64,000 nt of DNA from Blastomyces gilchristii SLH14081. Lineage: Eukaryota; Ascomycota; Eurotiomycetes; Onygenales; Ajellomycetaceae. The stretch is from positions 1,921,042 through 1,985,041 of the forward strand of contig NW_003101674.1 in NCBI RefSeq assembly GCF_000003855.2, in the 5' to 3' direction. Below are positions 33,982-45,989 of the stretch, one piece after another (the stretch's first letter is position 1; the number at the start of each line of letters is the position of its first letter). Under the pieces are notes generated by a model, which did no database searches, was not told the origin of the DNA, and saw nothing but the letters and a program-made list of their open reading frames with translations. The position numbers were made by a program, and so were the translations under genes.

Positions 33982-34329
33982 ATGAGCCCCCAAACCTTCC
34001 AAATCCACTACTTCTCCATCGCCTCCGCCTACACAAAGAAACATACAGAATCCCTCCCCGCGCCGCTCCCGCTGTTCAAACTCTTTGATCTGCTCGAGTC
34101 GCGGTATCCGGGTATTAAAGAGAAGGTCCTTGTTAGCTGTGCGGTTAGTGTGGGGTTGGAGTATGTTGATGTTCATGCTGATGGTAATGGTGATGGCGAT
34201 GGCGCTGTGACGAAGGCGGATGGGGGAGAAGAAGGTGGTGCTGGTGGTGGGGAGCAGCAGGAGAAGAAGGTTCGGATCATTGGACCTGGGGAAGAGGTTG
34301 CGATTATTCCACCGGTTAGTTCTGGATAG
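33982..34329 (+). CDS. cnxG: Molybdopterin synthase small (sulfur-carrier) subunit, MoaD/MOCS2A family
   Basis: This 115-residue single-exon protein belongs to the ubiquitin-fold family that carries the thiocarboxylate used to make molybdopterin with the large subunit (CnxH). Molybdopterin is needed in fungi for nitrate reductase and xanthine dehydrogenase (established knowledge). Visible family blocks are QIHYFSIASAYTKK at residues 7-20, PLFKLFDLLESRYPGIKEK near 30-48, VSVGLEYVDV near 55-64, and the C-terminus GPGEEVAIIPPVSSG. A Gly/Asp/Glu-rich insert of about 30 residues lies between the last two. The usual C-terminus of this family is Gly-Gly; here it is Ser-Gly. The start is the first ATG (context AACAATGAG). 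The gene is convergent with the next, ending 500 bases apart. Confidence 0.85.
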   Translation: MSPQTFQIHYFSIASAYTKKHTESLPAPLPLFKLFDLLESRYPGIKEKVLVSCAVSVGLEYVDVHADGNGDGDGAVTKADGGEEGGAGGGEQQEKKVRIIGPGEEVAIIPPVSSG

Positions 34330-34829
34330 GTGGGACGCATCTTGGATTGGATTTTGGATTTTGGAGGTATGTAGATGTGGATGTGGAATTGGGGTCAGCG
34401 CTAGCTTTCATATATACGAACTGGATAATGTATTTATTGCTCTTGGAAGGCTTCGGAAGTTTTTTTTTTTTCAGTTCGATATCCGGGATACAGAGAATGT
34501 GTATAAAGGATGATACTGGAAATCAAAAGCCCTCATAAATTCGGATTATCATGATCTGCGATCATCACGACTAACTAGCCCATTCCAGCACGAAGATGGA
34601 GCGGAGGAAGCCCCCGGTAAAAGGGAGCAAAGGTGCGTAAACTATTAAATTACGCGGAAGGAAGGGACAAATTTTGGAAAAGAAAACAAAATGGTCCCGA
34701 AAATTTTGTCAATTTCAAAATCACGCATCCATCATAGTCCCCAATTTCCTAATACCAAGTCTTTTCCTCGCGACCCCCCCTTCCTCCCCCCTTCCCACAC
34801 AAACTCATTACGTGAGTGATTCTCAAGAT
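34330..34829. other. Convergent intergenic spacer
   Basis: This holds the 3' UTRs of two converging genes. It contains a T-run near 34,460 and a pyrimidine-rich stretch near 34,770-34,800. No gene is seen; overlapping open frames at 34,220-34,538 are shadows of cnxG and its 3' end. Confidence 0.5.
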
Positions 34830-35486
34830 TTAAGACGGAGGAGTTAGCTGGAAGACCTTGTCGGCATCAGCAACCGCGGGCTGCCACTTGATGTTGTTCT
34901 TCGCGTAGATCTCTGCACCCACTGGCCAATCCTTGTAACCCTCCAGTCCGGCAGTGCGGATGACGTATTTGGGCCCTGCGACAGTCTGGTGGTGGTAGAT
35001 GTGGGTTGTGCAGTTGGGGCAGAAGTAGCAGTGGACAGGGTTTCCTGTTTTTTTTGTTATCAGCTCACAGAAGGTTTAATTCTCTAACTATATACTTTTT
35101 GGGGGCATGGTGCGGGACAAGCTAGGGCTGACGGCGGAATTGGTGGCAAAAGACGCAGTTTGGAAGAGGCATACCGGAATCACCGGTGTAGGTATATGAG
35201 CCTAGAGTGCCCTTGGTGAGTTCGAAATCCTCCTTGGGAACGATCTGATTGAGAGTATAGTCGCTGCCGTTGATGACTTTGCAAGCGTCGCAGTGGCTGC
35301 ATTTGTAGAAAGCGCTTAGCCCACATCCACGGTATTTTGGGAGGGGATTACCTAAAACCTCGGAGTATCTAGATTTATAGAACTATTGAGAGGATGGATA
35401 TATTACCAAAGAATATGGCTGGGAGTCTCCATCTTAACAGTGAACTCGGTCTGGCCACAGTGGCAGCGTCCCTTAAAAGTCGACAT
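34830..35486 (-). CDS. GFA / CENP-V-like zinc protein, three exons
   Basis: Exons 35486-35407, 35296-35175 and 35044-34830 join in frame to a 138-residue protein; introns are 110 and 130 bases with GT-AG ends. The protein has the metal-binding pattern of the glutathione-dependent formaldehyde-activating (GFA) / Mss4-like fold: CHC at residues 8-10, CHCDAC at 27-32, and CPNC at 76-79 after HC at 72-73. The remaining body reads YTLNQIVPKEDFELTKGTL and IYHHQTVAGPKYVIRTAGL, typical of the short fungal members. These are often annotated as GFA enzymes without proof of the reaction, so the substrate is unknown. The ATG at 35486 gives MSTFKGRCHCG directly before the first metal site. Confidence 0.8.
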
Positions 35487-36290
35487 TTTGGCAGTGGTTT
35501 TGTTTGTTGACTTTGCTATGATACAAGTGAAAATAGATCGGGCTTTGATGTAAGCTGGGGCTGGAAGAGCTGCGAAATCGAAAGGATGTCAAAGGGCCGT
35601 GTGTGTTAAGATGGAAAGAGAATTGCAAAAAGGGGTAGGATGGCGCTGGGTTTTTATATTTGTTCAGCCCTTCCTTGCCTGCTGCCCCTCACCACCGAAA
35701 CCCTCCCTCGATCACATTAACTTTCCCACCTTTTCTAACCCAGCAACCACGACGATAACCCTAATTGGCTAAGGTTTCTATGATGCGTGGGTGGGATCGA
35801 GTGTAAAAATAGCCAGCCATTATGATCATATATTTTTTCCTTAGTTTCGGCAATTGACGTCAGATCATTGGCAAGATAGCGGGGGAGCTGGCAGAGAATT
35901 TGTCAACCTGCTGCAGCTCTATATGATCCAGTCAGGGGGTGCGTGGTTAAAGACTAGACTCAGCTATACACTTGCAATCGTCTGCGATCCGCGGGCAACG
36001 AGTATTGGAGATTAAACATGATGCGGGAAGTGCCTGGACATGCCAGACCACATCCATCTGGCCAATGCCACAAATTCGATGTTAACCGTGCATCAGAGGC
36101 GCTCTCCGCTCTCCAATCTCCCGTCTGGAATGAAGCCAAGAATACCCGACCGATGCCAGAAATATCTCAATGTGGGGTTGTGCTGCGCTAAGGGTGCTTG
36201 GGACTTTCTGCTGGAGCCATCGAAAGGTGATTCCAAATCCAACCCTGGAAGCAACCGTGTTGGGGCAGCCGCTAGCGTTAGTAGACAATG

Positions 36291-36328
<38 letters not shown>

Positions 36329-39300
36329 CCGGTTAACACGGGCGGAGGAGGGCCTGGCGTTCAACCCTAGTGAACGTGGGAGGGATATATCGTGAACTGA
36401 AATCTTAGAAAAGGCTATTGCCTATTGCCCACCAAATGTCAGCTGCGAGAATGGCTGATAACTTAGATCAAAGGATGTCCGAACCCGTTGAGATGCAGTT
36501 TGCAAGGTTGAACTTCATGAAAACTAACAATCCAAAACTGGTATATCAATCATGCTCGGCTTTGCTATTCCTTCTCCCAAAATACCCTCACGGGCGATAC
36601 CCGCGTTTTATGACCAGCAAAGTCTGATAGCATTGAGCTCCCAGTCGCAAATTGCATGAAGCCTGGAGCGTACTATTATGACAGCGGGGGTTCTAGACAG
36701 AAGAGTCCATTCCATTTGTCACATTCGCAGTAATTTCCTCATGTCCTTGTCTTTGGTATTGTTCTTGGGCGGTGCTGTACTCAGCATCACGGATTCCAGG
36801 AAATCTGGACGTTTGAAATATCCAAGTCCTTGCAGGGTAGTTGCATATGGACTGGTTACTGGAGAAACTAAACTGACTACTGGATGTCAGGTTTGGAAAT
36901 ATATAGCAGTGGCATGAGGTCCGCAATCATGATGAATTGAGAATGTGAGAAAATGACAGAGCCTCGAAGGTGTGGAGAGCTCTATATATATATATATATA
37001 TAACTGATGTGGGGAACCGCAAGGTCCTCATTCAAGACGTGTTTAGCTCCGATCCACAACACGACAACGCACCTTCAGCCTTCAATCTTCAACCTCCAAC
37101 CTCCATCTAACCTCCTCCCCGGTCGAAACCCCAACTCCTCGCTGAGACCGATAAATTCTACCCATCTCTCTAGATAAATGGAAGCAGTCCTACATCTCTA
37201 AACTCTACGCTGTGGTGTTGTTTCTCTGTTTTATTTCCCAATCTTCCCCATCTCACCGCCAATTGGCGTTTAATCCTGTCACATAGCAATCCGTAAGCCC
37301 TTCCCCTTGGTATTTGCAACCCAACTTGAAGGTCCAGAGATCCTTTGAAGCCTTGGCCAGTTCATGGATCAATTCGTTTTATACTCACGCGCACCCACCC
37401 CGTCGCTTTGATAACGACTTGAACCCAGCAGGCGTCAAGCAAACAAAGGGAAGCTATGCCGGCTCTACTATGGAATCCTAATGTTGTTAGACAATATGAT
37501 CTACCCGAACCTATAATTCTACCTTGTGCAATGAGAATTTATTTTTCCTGCGAACCCGATATCGATTGTTGACTCGCCTGTATACATTGCTCAACTAGCG
37601 ACGAAAATGAATAACCTCTTCAGTGGCCAGGGAATAGGACGCTTAGAGACCGCGAGCCAAGCATCCTGTAGCGAGGCTCAAGTTTCGAGTCCCACACTGG
37701 CAATAGGAGCCACCCAACTTTGGAGATTTTGCAGCACGCTCACAATGGTAGCGAGGGAAGATCTCTGACTGACAACATTGAGCAAACATCTGCGTCTAGA
37801 ACGACAAACACCACTGTATAGGGGCACAGGTTTCTCAACTCATTTTATAGGGCCGTCTAATCTGGTAGTACGGAGTACATGTAACTGCACATGAAATTCT
37901 GGCGAATGTGTTGCGAACGAGGCATCAATACGCAATACAACATCAACGGGCTTGAGCATGTTGTATGAGTTTGCCCGCTAACCTTCCGTAACCGTGTCTT
38001 CTAAACTTCAACGACCTAGGAACCTTGGAAGTTGACACTGATTACACGCTGGTTCCTTGAGCAATGTGGTTGGCGCAATAATAAAGCAGCTATCCCTCCG
38101 TAGCCGCTCGACCAATCAAATTCGCGAATCTTGTGGGATGCTATTATTCAAGGCAAAATCTACGAGACAATAAGGAACATAATCTATATTATTGTCTTAT
38201 GGCGAATTTGGTTGGACTACCGGGCGACTTATTGCACGAAGCGAAATTGAGCTCTTTCATTCAATTTACATTTTTCCGAGCCCAACAGCGAAAACAGGGG
38301 AAGGCACCTTTACGGGAGAAATGGCATACGTCGCTCAATAATAGGATCTGGACAAGGAACAATAGGATCCAGTTGACTCAAAATTGGAAAAGAGCTCGGA
38401 GAGATAGTTGAAAACTGACATCGAAGCACTTAACAATCTAGAATTTGCGGATGATGGCTTGCCCCAGAGTATGGCTGTGTGGCTTTCACTATGGCTTCGG
38501 ATAGCGAGCGTATCACTGCATCAGGATTCCACGTACTTGGGTGAAAATCCCCTTCAGCTGCAGTTCCCAATGTGTGTCTCCCGGTTGTTGGGACATATGA
38601 TACTGCGGGTTATATGCATCTCTGTTCCCGGGAATATTCAAAGGGGCTTGTGCGCTGCAGACCCTGAGTCTTCCGCATTGTTCACTGCTTAGACTGCGGT
38701 TGAACTATGTTTCACTATGTCCCAAAGCCCAAGCCCCCGGGAGAAGGAAGATATTGTCTCTACATGTATGTATGTACATGTACACACATACATGGTACAC
38801 CCGCTTTACCCCACAGCCCCAGGTGCGGGAAGGAAAACGTACTTTTAGGTCTCCCTCGGGATTATTATTGCGGAGGACCTTGGGCGTTTCGCGGCTTGGC
38901 TAGACGTATATGATTACCTCGGCGGTGGGGCCATTGAAATTCTCTGGTGATGAAAACATCTCCACTTTGTTCCTTGAACTAGAAAGGCTGGAGTAGGAGG
39001 AGAAGGGAAAAAAAAAAAGAAAAGAAAAAAACTAGAAAAACAGAACGTGTAGAACAGGAAAAAGGGCGGGATTATAACTGAAATATGAGTGAGGCTGTTC
39101 ATACTCAGACCTTTAGCTCTTGACGTGTGAGAGAATGAGGATGCACTGTGGCCTGGCTATCTCGGGCAAGATGCATCTTCGCACAGAGCCTAGGATATCG
39201 GATATCCTTCCGGACCCTAAAACAAACGACGACCCTAACTAACTCCAGGCGCCTCGCTCTCCCAAGTTTTTGGCTCTGCGGTCCAAGTCTCGCAGATTCT

Positions 39301-39717
39301 TGAGGCGAACGGCGGAACAAAATTTTGGATCCGGGCCACGTGACTGAGCCGATGAATGGAGCCGCGACGTCACGGCGCGAAGAGAACAATAGTTGAAGGC
39401 ACAGATTGTTCAGTAACTGAATTTTGGAACAATCGACATCCCAACACCAGGAAGTTGGGAATCGATACCGACGGAACGGGTGGATTCACACCCCACATTT
39501 TTACTCTTGATGGCTTACCAAGAATTCATTTATATATCTCCTTGATGCTCACAGAAAGCTCGAAAACATCCTTCAAAATGCATTTCCCCTGATTCCATGT
39601 GAGACTGTGTTGCTCCATTTCATATTATATTCACATTATTAACATACATTTTCTTTTGTCCTTATTTTTTATTTATTTATTTTTATTTATATTTTTTTCC
39701 TCCTCGAACTGCATACA
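35487..39717. other. 4.2-kb intergenic region, no supported gene
   Basis: Many short open frames occur on both strands but none shows a domain, codon continuity or a convincing exon chain. Notable sequence features are an uninterrupted A35 run at 36,291-36,325, a TA run near 36,984-37,003, GTACGGAGTAC at 37,868-37,878, TGTACATGTACA-type palindromes near 38,770, an A-rich tract near 39,010, and a GACGTCAC CRE-like word near 39,366. An unannotated lncRNA or a small gene cannot be excluded. Confidence 0.4.
36291..36325. repeat. Poly(A) tract, 35 bases
   Basis: An uninterrupted A run lies between GACAATG and GTTCC. No retroposed body with target duplications is evident upstream. Confidence 0.9.
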
Positions 39718-41490
39718 ATGCAGAAAGCGACAACAGGAACGACGCAGAGAACAACGACTCAGGCTTCCTCGCCTGTCCCGCTCGCATGTCGTGCTTGTCG
39801 GAAGAAACATCTCAAGTGCGACGGCCTACATCCGGTCTGCAGCCGATGCCGGAAAACGCGCACCTTATGCGAATACACCCCGTCTCGCCGTGGCTACAGG
39901 TCGACACCTAAGCCAACTATAGCCGCAAGGACTAGTATAAGTTCTCCATCTGGCTCATCTGTACCGTCTGACAATCAGTCCAAGTCGCCAAACAACTTCG
40001 ATTTCAACAATGTGATGCAGACGCCAGAATGGGCAGCTCAAGATCCTTCGATCATGAACGCTAGCTCCTCCACAGAGTCCTTGGATACATCGCCTCTAGC
40101 ATTGCTAGATCAAGGGATTCTACGTCGTAACAACCTCATCTCAAAAGTTGGTGACCCGATGTATACCGATGACAGTGATGCGCGACTGGTTGACTTTTAC
40201 TACGCCTTTTTCCACGAATCTCATCCAATAATGCCCCCTACCCACTTGCTGCATTTCATTTCCCCGTTTCCAGCATGTTTGAAGACAGTTATGAAATTCG
40301 TTGGCGCTCATTTTGCTTTCGGAGTGTCTACCGATGCCTACAAAATTTCCACAGCCAAAGCGATTGAGAATGATCGGGAACCGTCCTATCAGAAAGTCCA
40401 AGCTCTCCTTCTCTTTGCAACGATTCTCCACGCGCGAAACGATCGCGAAGAGGCCATCTCTTACTTCTCCATTGCGGTTAACTTAGCCGTTGAACTGGGC
40501 ATGCACCGGAAATCCATGGTTGAAGTTCTCGCAGGCGGTAACTTTGTTCGTGAAGAGAGCATAAGGCGAACTTGGTGGGAAATCTACATGACTGATGTCA
40601 TGTTTGGGGCATTTGATCACTGTCCCTTGAAGATTGGAAACTTGACCATGGACGTACATCTTCCCAGCGAGGAGGCTAGTTACTGCACCGGCATCAGCCT
40701 CGTTGAGCCACCGTCAACCACCCAATTCTATAACCGTGTATTTGCCGATCACTCACCTAAATACTCGTCTTTCTGCTATGCAGTCGAAGCAACTCACCTG
40801 TTGAAGCGGGGAATAGCCCTCGGTGTCACACTTGACGACGAAGACGTACGTGACCAAGTTGAAGCTCTCGAAGCAAATATCGGTAGCTGGTTCCGCCATG
40901 CACCAGAGGACAGGCCCAACGCTCTATGCATTGACGGAACCGTCGACCAGGTATTGTTCCGCGCCTACATGCTGGTCCACTGTGCCTCAATATATCTCCA
41001 CCTGCCACGATCGTGTCTAATGGCCTCCCCTACTGCTAATGCCACCATTGCCTGTGCGCGCAGGGGAACCTACCTGCCGCCCACTTCCCACACACTCACG
41101 CACGCCTCCAAAGCGCTCGAGGCTGGGAACGGGATCGTTGCCCTGGGCTCCATCCGCACCCCTCTCCTCAAGCACACTCCCTTTTTTATCTGCGGCCTTG
41201 TCCTTGGCGCAGTCGTTGAACTCTGCGCCTGCTCCGTCAATGTCGGGCACTCGATCGAGCCCCGCAGGGACCGCATAGCGTTGATCGTTGGAGAACTGAA
41301 AGCACTGGACCGCACATGGGCGCTGGCGCATCAGGTTATGTGGCATATCAAAATGTTGGCACGAGAGGTGTTGGAGATTGGTCTCTTGCCACCTACTCAA
41401 GCGACTTTGGAAGATCCGGGCCCAGACGTTAATGTGTTGCTGTATAGTGATATGTGGTTGGGAGATATTACCATGAACCCGAATATGTAG
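39718..41490 (+). CDS. Zn2Cys6 fungal transcription factor
   Basis: This intronless 590-residue regulator has a binuclear zinc cluster of six cysteines at residues 24, 27, 34, 41, 44 and 51 (CRACRKKHLKC ... CSRCRKTRTLC), a basic linker (PSRRGYR) and a Ser/Thr-rich stretch to about 125. The middle holds the fungal-specific transcription factor domain (PF04082 style), with LLLFATILHARNDREEAI near 230, an LAVELGMHRK block near 255 and REESIRRTWWEIYMTDVMF near 280. It would act in the nucleus on CGG-containing sites (family knowledge). The target genes and pathway cannot be told from the sequence. It stands alone, with 4 kb of empty DNA upstream and 2 kb downstream, so it is not obviously a cluster regulator. 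The start follows a pyrimidine-rich leader (CATACAATG). Confidence 0.9.
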   Translation: MQKATTGTTQRTTTQASSPVPLACRACRKKHLKCDGLHPVCSRCRKTRTLCEYTPSRRGYRSTPKPTIAARTSISSPSGSSVPSDNQSKSPNNFDFNNVMQTPEWAAQDPSIMNASSSTESLDTSPLALLDQGILRRNNLISKVGDPMYTDDSDARLVDFYYAFFHESHPIMPPTHLLHFISPFPACLKTVMKFVGAHFAFGVSTDAYKISTAKAIENDREPSYQKVQALLLFATILHARNDREEAISYFSIAVNLAVELGMHRKSMVEVLAGGNFVREESIRRTWWEIYMTDVMFGAFDHCPLKIGNLTMDVHLPSEEASYCTGISLVEPPSTTQFYNRVFADHSPKYSSFCYAVEATHLLKRGIALGVTLDDEDVRDQVEALEANIGSWFRHAPEDRPNALCIDGTVDQVLFRAYMLVHCASIYLHLPRSCLMASPTANATIACARRGTYLPPTSHTLTHASKALEAGNGIVALGSIRTPLLKHTPFFICGLVLGAVVELCACSVNVGHSIEPRRDRIALIVGELKALDRTWALAHQVMWHIKMLAREVLEIGLLPPTQATLEDPGPDVNVLLYSDMWLGDITMNPNM

Positions 41491-43653
41491 CCTGAGATGT
41501 ATTTCTTTCTTTCTTTCTTTCTTGCTTTTTTCATTTCTTTTCTTTTTTTTCCCTCTTCTTTCCTTTTCTTTCCCCCCCCCCCTTCTCTCTTTTATTTTTT
41601 TTCCAAATTTAACACGAAACAGAAAAAAAGCACACAAATCCCCTTGGATCCTCAATTCCCGTTTTCTTTTTTTTTTTTTTTTTTCAGTGTATTTCGGTTA
41701 TTATAAATATGAACCTTCTTCTGAATACATAGTGGACGGTAGTGGTGTTTGATAGAGAGTGGCTTCATTGATTGGGACGGAAGGGGATATCACGGCAAAT
41801 TACATCCGGCGTACACTGATAGCAGGAGAGAGTCGCTTTCGGGCTGCATTGAGCCTTTGTTTTATTTATATTTTGTCTAACTAATCAGTTACACTCTGCG
41901 TTCAATTAAGCATACAACTCATCGCAGTCACAACCCACAAAATGCACCTGCACTTCTGCATGCCCTGCATAATCCCATGTTGGCGGGAACATGGCAAATC
42001 AGAAGTATGTACGGAGTACTTTGTGCTCCTAAAAAAAATCCCAGAAACTCCCACCAACCAATCTACACCCAGGATTATGGGATGAGCTACAGATTACAGG
42101 CGTGCAGGTATTATTTAAATTAACATTTATTTATCCACTGTTCAACCAACAAGTTTTTCCACAGGAAATTTTTCATCGAAAAACGTTAACTATCAATGTA
42201 ACTACTGCTGCTGCTCTTATTTTCAAAAGCCCGAGACACACACAAGAGAACAAAAAAAAAAAAAAAAAAAAACACAAAAGCTTAGTTATTACTTTAATTA
42301 TAATTTCTAAACCAACGCCTCCCGACGTTCCAGCCCACAGCCAGTTGACTAACCAGCATCGGCCTCTGACGTCATACCTTGCCGGCGCCAATTACACGCC
42401 ACTGACGCCAGTCGCCAGCGTACTTGCATTTCCGTCAGCAATCTGTGCTAATTCAAAATTCTTGAGCTGGATTATTATTATTATTATTATTATAATTCCA
42501 TCTAAAATAGCGGCAAATTATTTTATTTTATTTTTTATATTTTGTTTTTGTATATGTTTGTATTTGCCTAAAACTTGGAAGAGCGCCTGAAAAAGTTAAA
42601 TACAAGGGCTCCACACTGGAGCCCGATCAATTTTGGTGGGGCCGAGGTGAATCTTTTGATGTTTTATATTGATTATTATTGTTGCCGCCCGATATGTGGA
42701 ATGGGAGAGAGTATGTATGTGTGTGTGTTTGTGTGTGTGTCTTTGTCTGTGCCATGGACCATGGCCAGTGCAGGTGATGGGAATTAAGAGCCACGTTGAG
42801 TAGTTATTATTTGAATGTTTGTCGGGTTGAGCGACTTGCGGAGACTGATACAAAGGTTTTAGATCGTATGGGAAAAAGTGTACATTGTGTACGCTGTAAG
42901 AGGAGGGAAGGAAAGAAGAAGAGGGGGGGAGGACTGGGAATGGGATTGGATTGGGGGGGACATTTTGGTTTCAGATTAATAATGAATGGTAGGGATATTG
43001 GTATTTGAAGTCTAATAACTGTACTGCGTATATATGGGCGTTAATAAGATGCTGAGGACTCATTGTATTTTAAAGTTAAAAGGAACTAACTAAGGAACTA
43101 GCAGGGGTCATTTATAACCTTTATGCTTAATCTTTTATGCTTTTATTAATGCTTTGCAGGACGGGAACCAAAATAAAGAACAAACACGTTGAACAGTTCA
43201 TTTAAGACGGGTACTTTTTCTCTCTGCACAACGTTGCCTAACTCTGTTGTTCTGCTGCCGCTCGATTATATGATATGTTGTGTAGCAGGGATGCACGAAG
43301 GGAGCAGATGTAACCATAGCTAGCTTTAGAAGAGTATTATATGCTGAAAAGTGCATGGGGGTATAGATGGGATGTTTGTTAACTTTTGTTGACCAATCTA
43401 AGAAGCGGGGAAGATGTATATTTATATTACAATTATTCTATTAGTATCCCGATGTATGACTATTTTAAAACCTATTCAGAGGTTTTCAAAACACAAGCGC
43501 AAAACAAGAGGACCAAAGCAAAAATAGCTAATAATCACGCTACAATATATACATGCAAAACATCAATAGCTTTCAAGATGCTATCGTGTATAGCAGGTGT
43601 TGAAGCAAACCGATTGAACAAATCCAGGCTTTGACGTCTGCTCCTAACGCTCG
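41491..43653. other. Intergenic region with homopolymer and microsatellite tracts
   Basis: There is no gene. Downstream of the regulator lie long C/T tracts (41,500-41,690), GTACGGAGTAC at 42,009-42,019, an A21 run near 42,252, (ATT)n near 42,473-42,492, and a GT-rich run near 42,716-42,740. The region is the shared 3' side of two converging genes. Confidence 0.45.
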
Positions 43654-45989
43654 CTACCTCTTTCTCAGGTACAAAACGCCCCATCCAAAGAATCTGTAGA
43701 CCGCGGTGATAGCCAGTAGAATGCCCACCCACTTCCCAGTCCTCCCCGTCGCATACCCATAAGCACTCAGCACCCCTGTCCCAGCGATCTTACACTCAGA
43801 CGCCAGCTCGCTGGCATACATACACTGGCAATTGGCCCCACAATCAAAAGTCCTGTCGGCAAACTCGTTAACCATCAGGCCCTGGAAGACGTAGGCCTGG
43901 TAGTCGATGTAGTGAAAGACGTAGCGCCAGAAGACGTTGAGGACGGTAGGAGAGACCATGAAGCCGCCAACGCACATCCAGACGCCGTTGGCGAAGGCAG
44001 TTAGGGCGAGGGAGATGACGAAGTTGGGGAAGAGGGAGGAGATGAGGACGACGAGGGATTCGGCGGCGAGGAGGTCGAGGAAGAGCCACATGACGAAGGT
44101 GAAGAAGCCTGTTGCGGTGTTGTGGTAGTTTACGAGCCAGAAGGAGACGACGGCGAAGAGGATTGTTATGACGACTGTTTTTTGTTGTGTGGTTAGGGTT
44201 AGTGAGCTGGTTGGGAATTGGAATTGTCTTTTGTTTTTGTGCGAAGGATGTATCCAGGTTTACTTACATAGGAATGGAATGCCAATTATGAAATTGGAGA
44301 TGACGAATGATAAGGGTCCGTATAATCCATTGGCCCTTTCTTTGATAAAAATCGCGCGGTCCTCGAGGAATGCAGGGACGTAAGCGACGGCCATGAAGGA
44401 TATAAATGCAGATGAGAAGAACTATGACGGAGAGGGGGGTTCGTTAGTATCATGCAACCCGATCGGGAGATTCTATAGACGCGTGTGGGTATTCTACTTA
44501 CCACTGCGTTGATAAACGGCTGGATATTTTCTTGGCCGGAACCCAGCCGGAGCCAGACCGTGCCGACCAGAATCGCCAACCCTGGACTGTGTTAGTACTT
44601 GAACCCGGCTGTTCTGCGAAAAAAGGGACATGTCAAGGGGAATAACGTACCGAGATACATGATGATTCGAACGCCATATGCGAATACATCGCGATAACTC
44701 TTAACAAAGGACCTATGGAGTAGAGTAAAGACGGTACCAACGGCGCTGGCACCTCTTACGGATGAGGCGCAAATCTCATGCTTCTCAGCTTGGCTTGCGA
44801 CTTTTTCAACGTCCGCATCAAGCGCCGAGGCCTCGTCTGAATTTTCCCAATTAGTGAAAATCTTGGAGAGTTGCTCGTCCGCGAATTCCTGGTCGCTTGC
44901 GAAATCGGTGTTGACTAGGTCGAGGACGAATTCTGCGGGGTTCATCTGGAGCGGCATGCGATATCCAGTCCTGTCGAGGTAGGGTTTCATTTCGGAGCTG
45001 GGTCCAAAGTAACAGGTGCGGCCTGCGGATAGAATCATGAGCTTGTCAAAGGTCTCAAAGGTTGCAGTAGACGGTTGGTGAACGCTCGCGATCACGATGA
45101 GCTTAGCAGCAGTTGTTGTCAGTAACGTAAATGTCACAAGCGTCCAGGCCCTGGGGAATAAGCTCACTTTATTATTCTGCGCAAGTTTCTTTACAAAAGA
45201 CATCACTTCAAAACTGGCTGTGGAGTCCAGGCCGCTAGTCGGTTCATCAAGGAATATTATTTTAGGGCATGTAATCAGCTGGCTAGCCACGCTCACACGG
45301 CGTTTCTGGCCGCCGCTGATGCCTTTGCGAATCGGGGTCCCAATCAAGGTCTTGGCCTGGTTTTGTATTCCGAATGAATTGAGGAGAGTGGAAATACGTT
45401 GCAAGCGTTGTTTTTTAGGGATGGAGCTGCAAGTTGGAGTTAGAATATGGTTCCAATTGAGGATGGAGGTGCAATAACCGGCTCACCTGGGAAGGGAGAG
45501 CTGAGCGGCAAAATATAGTGTCTCCTCCACTGTCAAGGCTCCCACCAGAACATCTTCCTGCTCGACGTAGGAACTGATGTTCCTAAATATCTCGAGGTCG
45601 ATATTTTGTCCATTGACGAGAATGTCTCCCTCTATTTCAGCACCGGGGGCAGACTGACGATGGGCGAGTACGTTCAATAAGGTAGTTTTTCCACTACCCG
45701 AAGGGCCCATTAGGACCATGACCTCTCCTACGATTTGAGTTAGAGAGCATTATCCACGGAGTAACTAAATGAGCAGTGATATGAGAAATTTATGTTAGTA
45801 ATACACACCTGGGTTGACATGGCCGTTCGAGTTTTCAAGGATAGCCTTTTGTTTCTTTGTTTCGCGGTCCTTAACTGTGACAGCCACGCCTTTCCAAGCA
45901 AAGGAATGGACTGTCTCGTTCATGAGAAACGCATGTTCACCACCGGTTGCCTCGACGTCTGGACCCATTGTCATTGAGCCAAGCGACAT
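43654..45989 (-). CDS. ABCG-type half-size ABC transporter, seven exons
   Basis: Exons 45989-45809, 45727-45487, 45426-45168, 45101-44651, 44581-44502, 44421-44268 and 44174-43654 join in frame to 628 residues. The ATP-binding domain comes first, as in the WHITE/ABCG family. Walker A is GPSGSGKT at 68-75, the signature ISGGQ is at 177-181, Walker B is IIFLDEP at 197-203, and the switch His is at 235 in SVHQPS. The membrane domain follows from about 350, with six hydrophobic segments, and the C-terminus has a Cys-rich loop (CGANCQCMYASELASEC) before the last helix. Length is normal for a half transporter, which must dimerise. The substrate is unknown; lipids, sterols or xenobiotics are typical for the family. 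The 66-base third intron has no stop in frame. Confidence 0.9.

Noticed and set aside
34220..34538. Open frames overlapping the end of cnxG
   Set aside because: They are shifted-frame shadows of cnxG and its 3' UTR, with no family features.
36291..36325. A35 run as the tail of a SINE or processed pseudogene
   Set aside because: No target-site duplication, Pol III boxes or spliced coding body could be seen upstream.
36040..36370. Open frames around the A35 run
   Set aside because: They depend on reading the homopolymer as Lys or Phe; no conserved protein pattern.
37660..37710. tRNA-like B-box word (TTTCGAGTCCC)
   Set aside because: No matching A-box, acceptor stem or anticodon arm could be folded around it.
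41017..41655. 212-codon minus-strand open frame
   Set aside because: It is antisense to the end of the Zn2Cys6 regulator and a pyrimidine tract; Lys/Glu-rich low complexity at its start.
42102..42590. 162-codon open frame with poly-Lys and poly-Ile runs
   Set aside because: Composed largely of A-run and ATT microsatellite translation; no domain.
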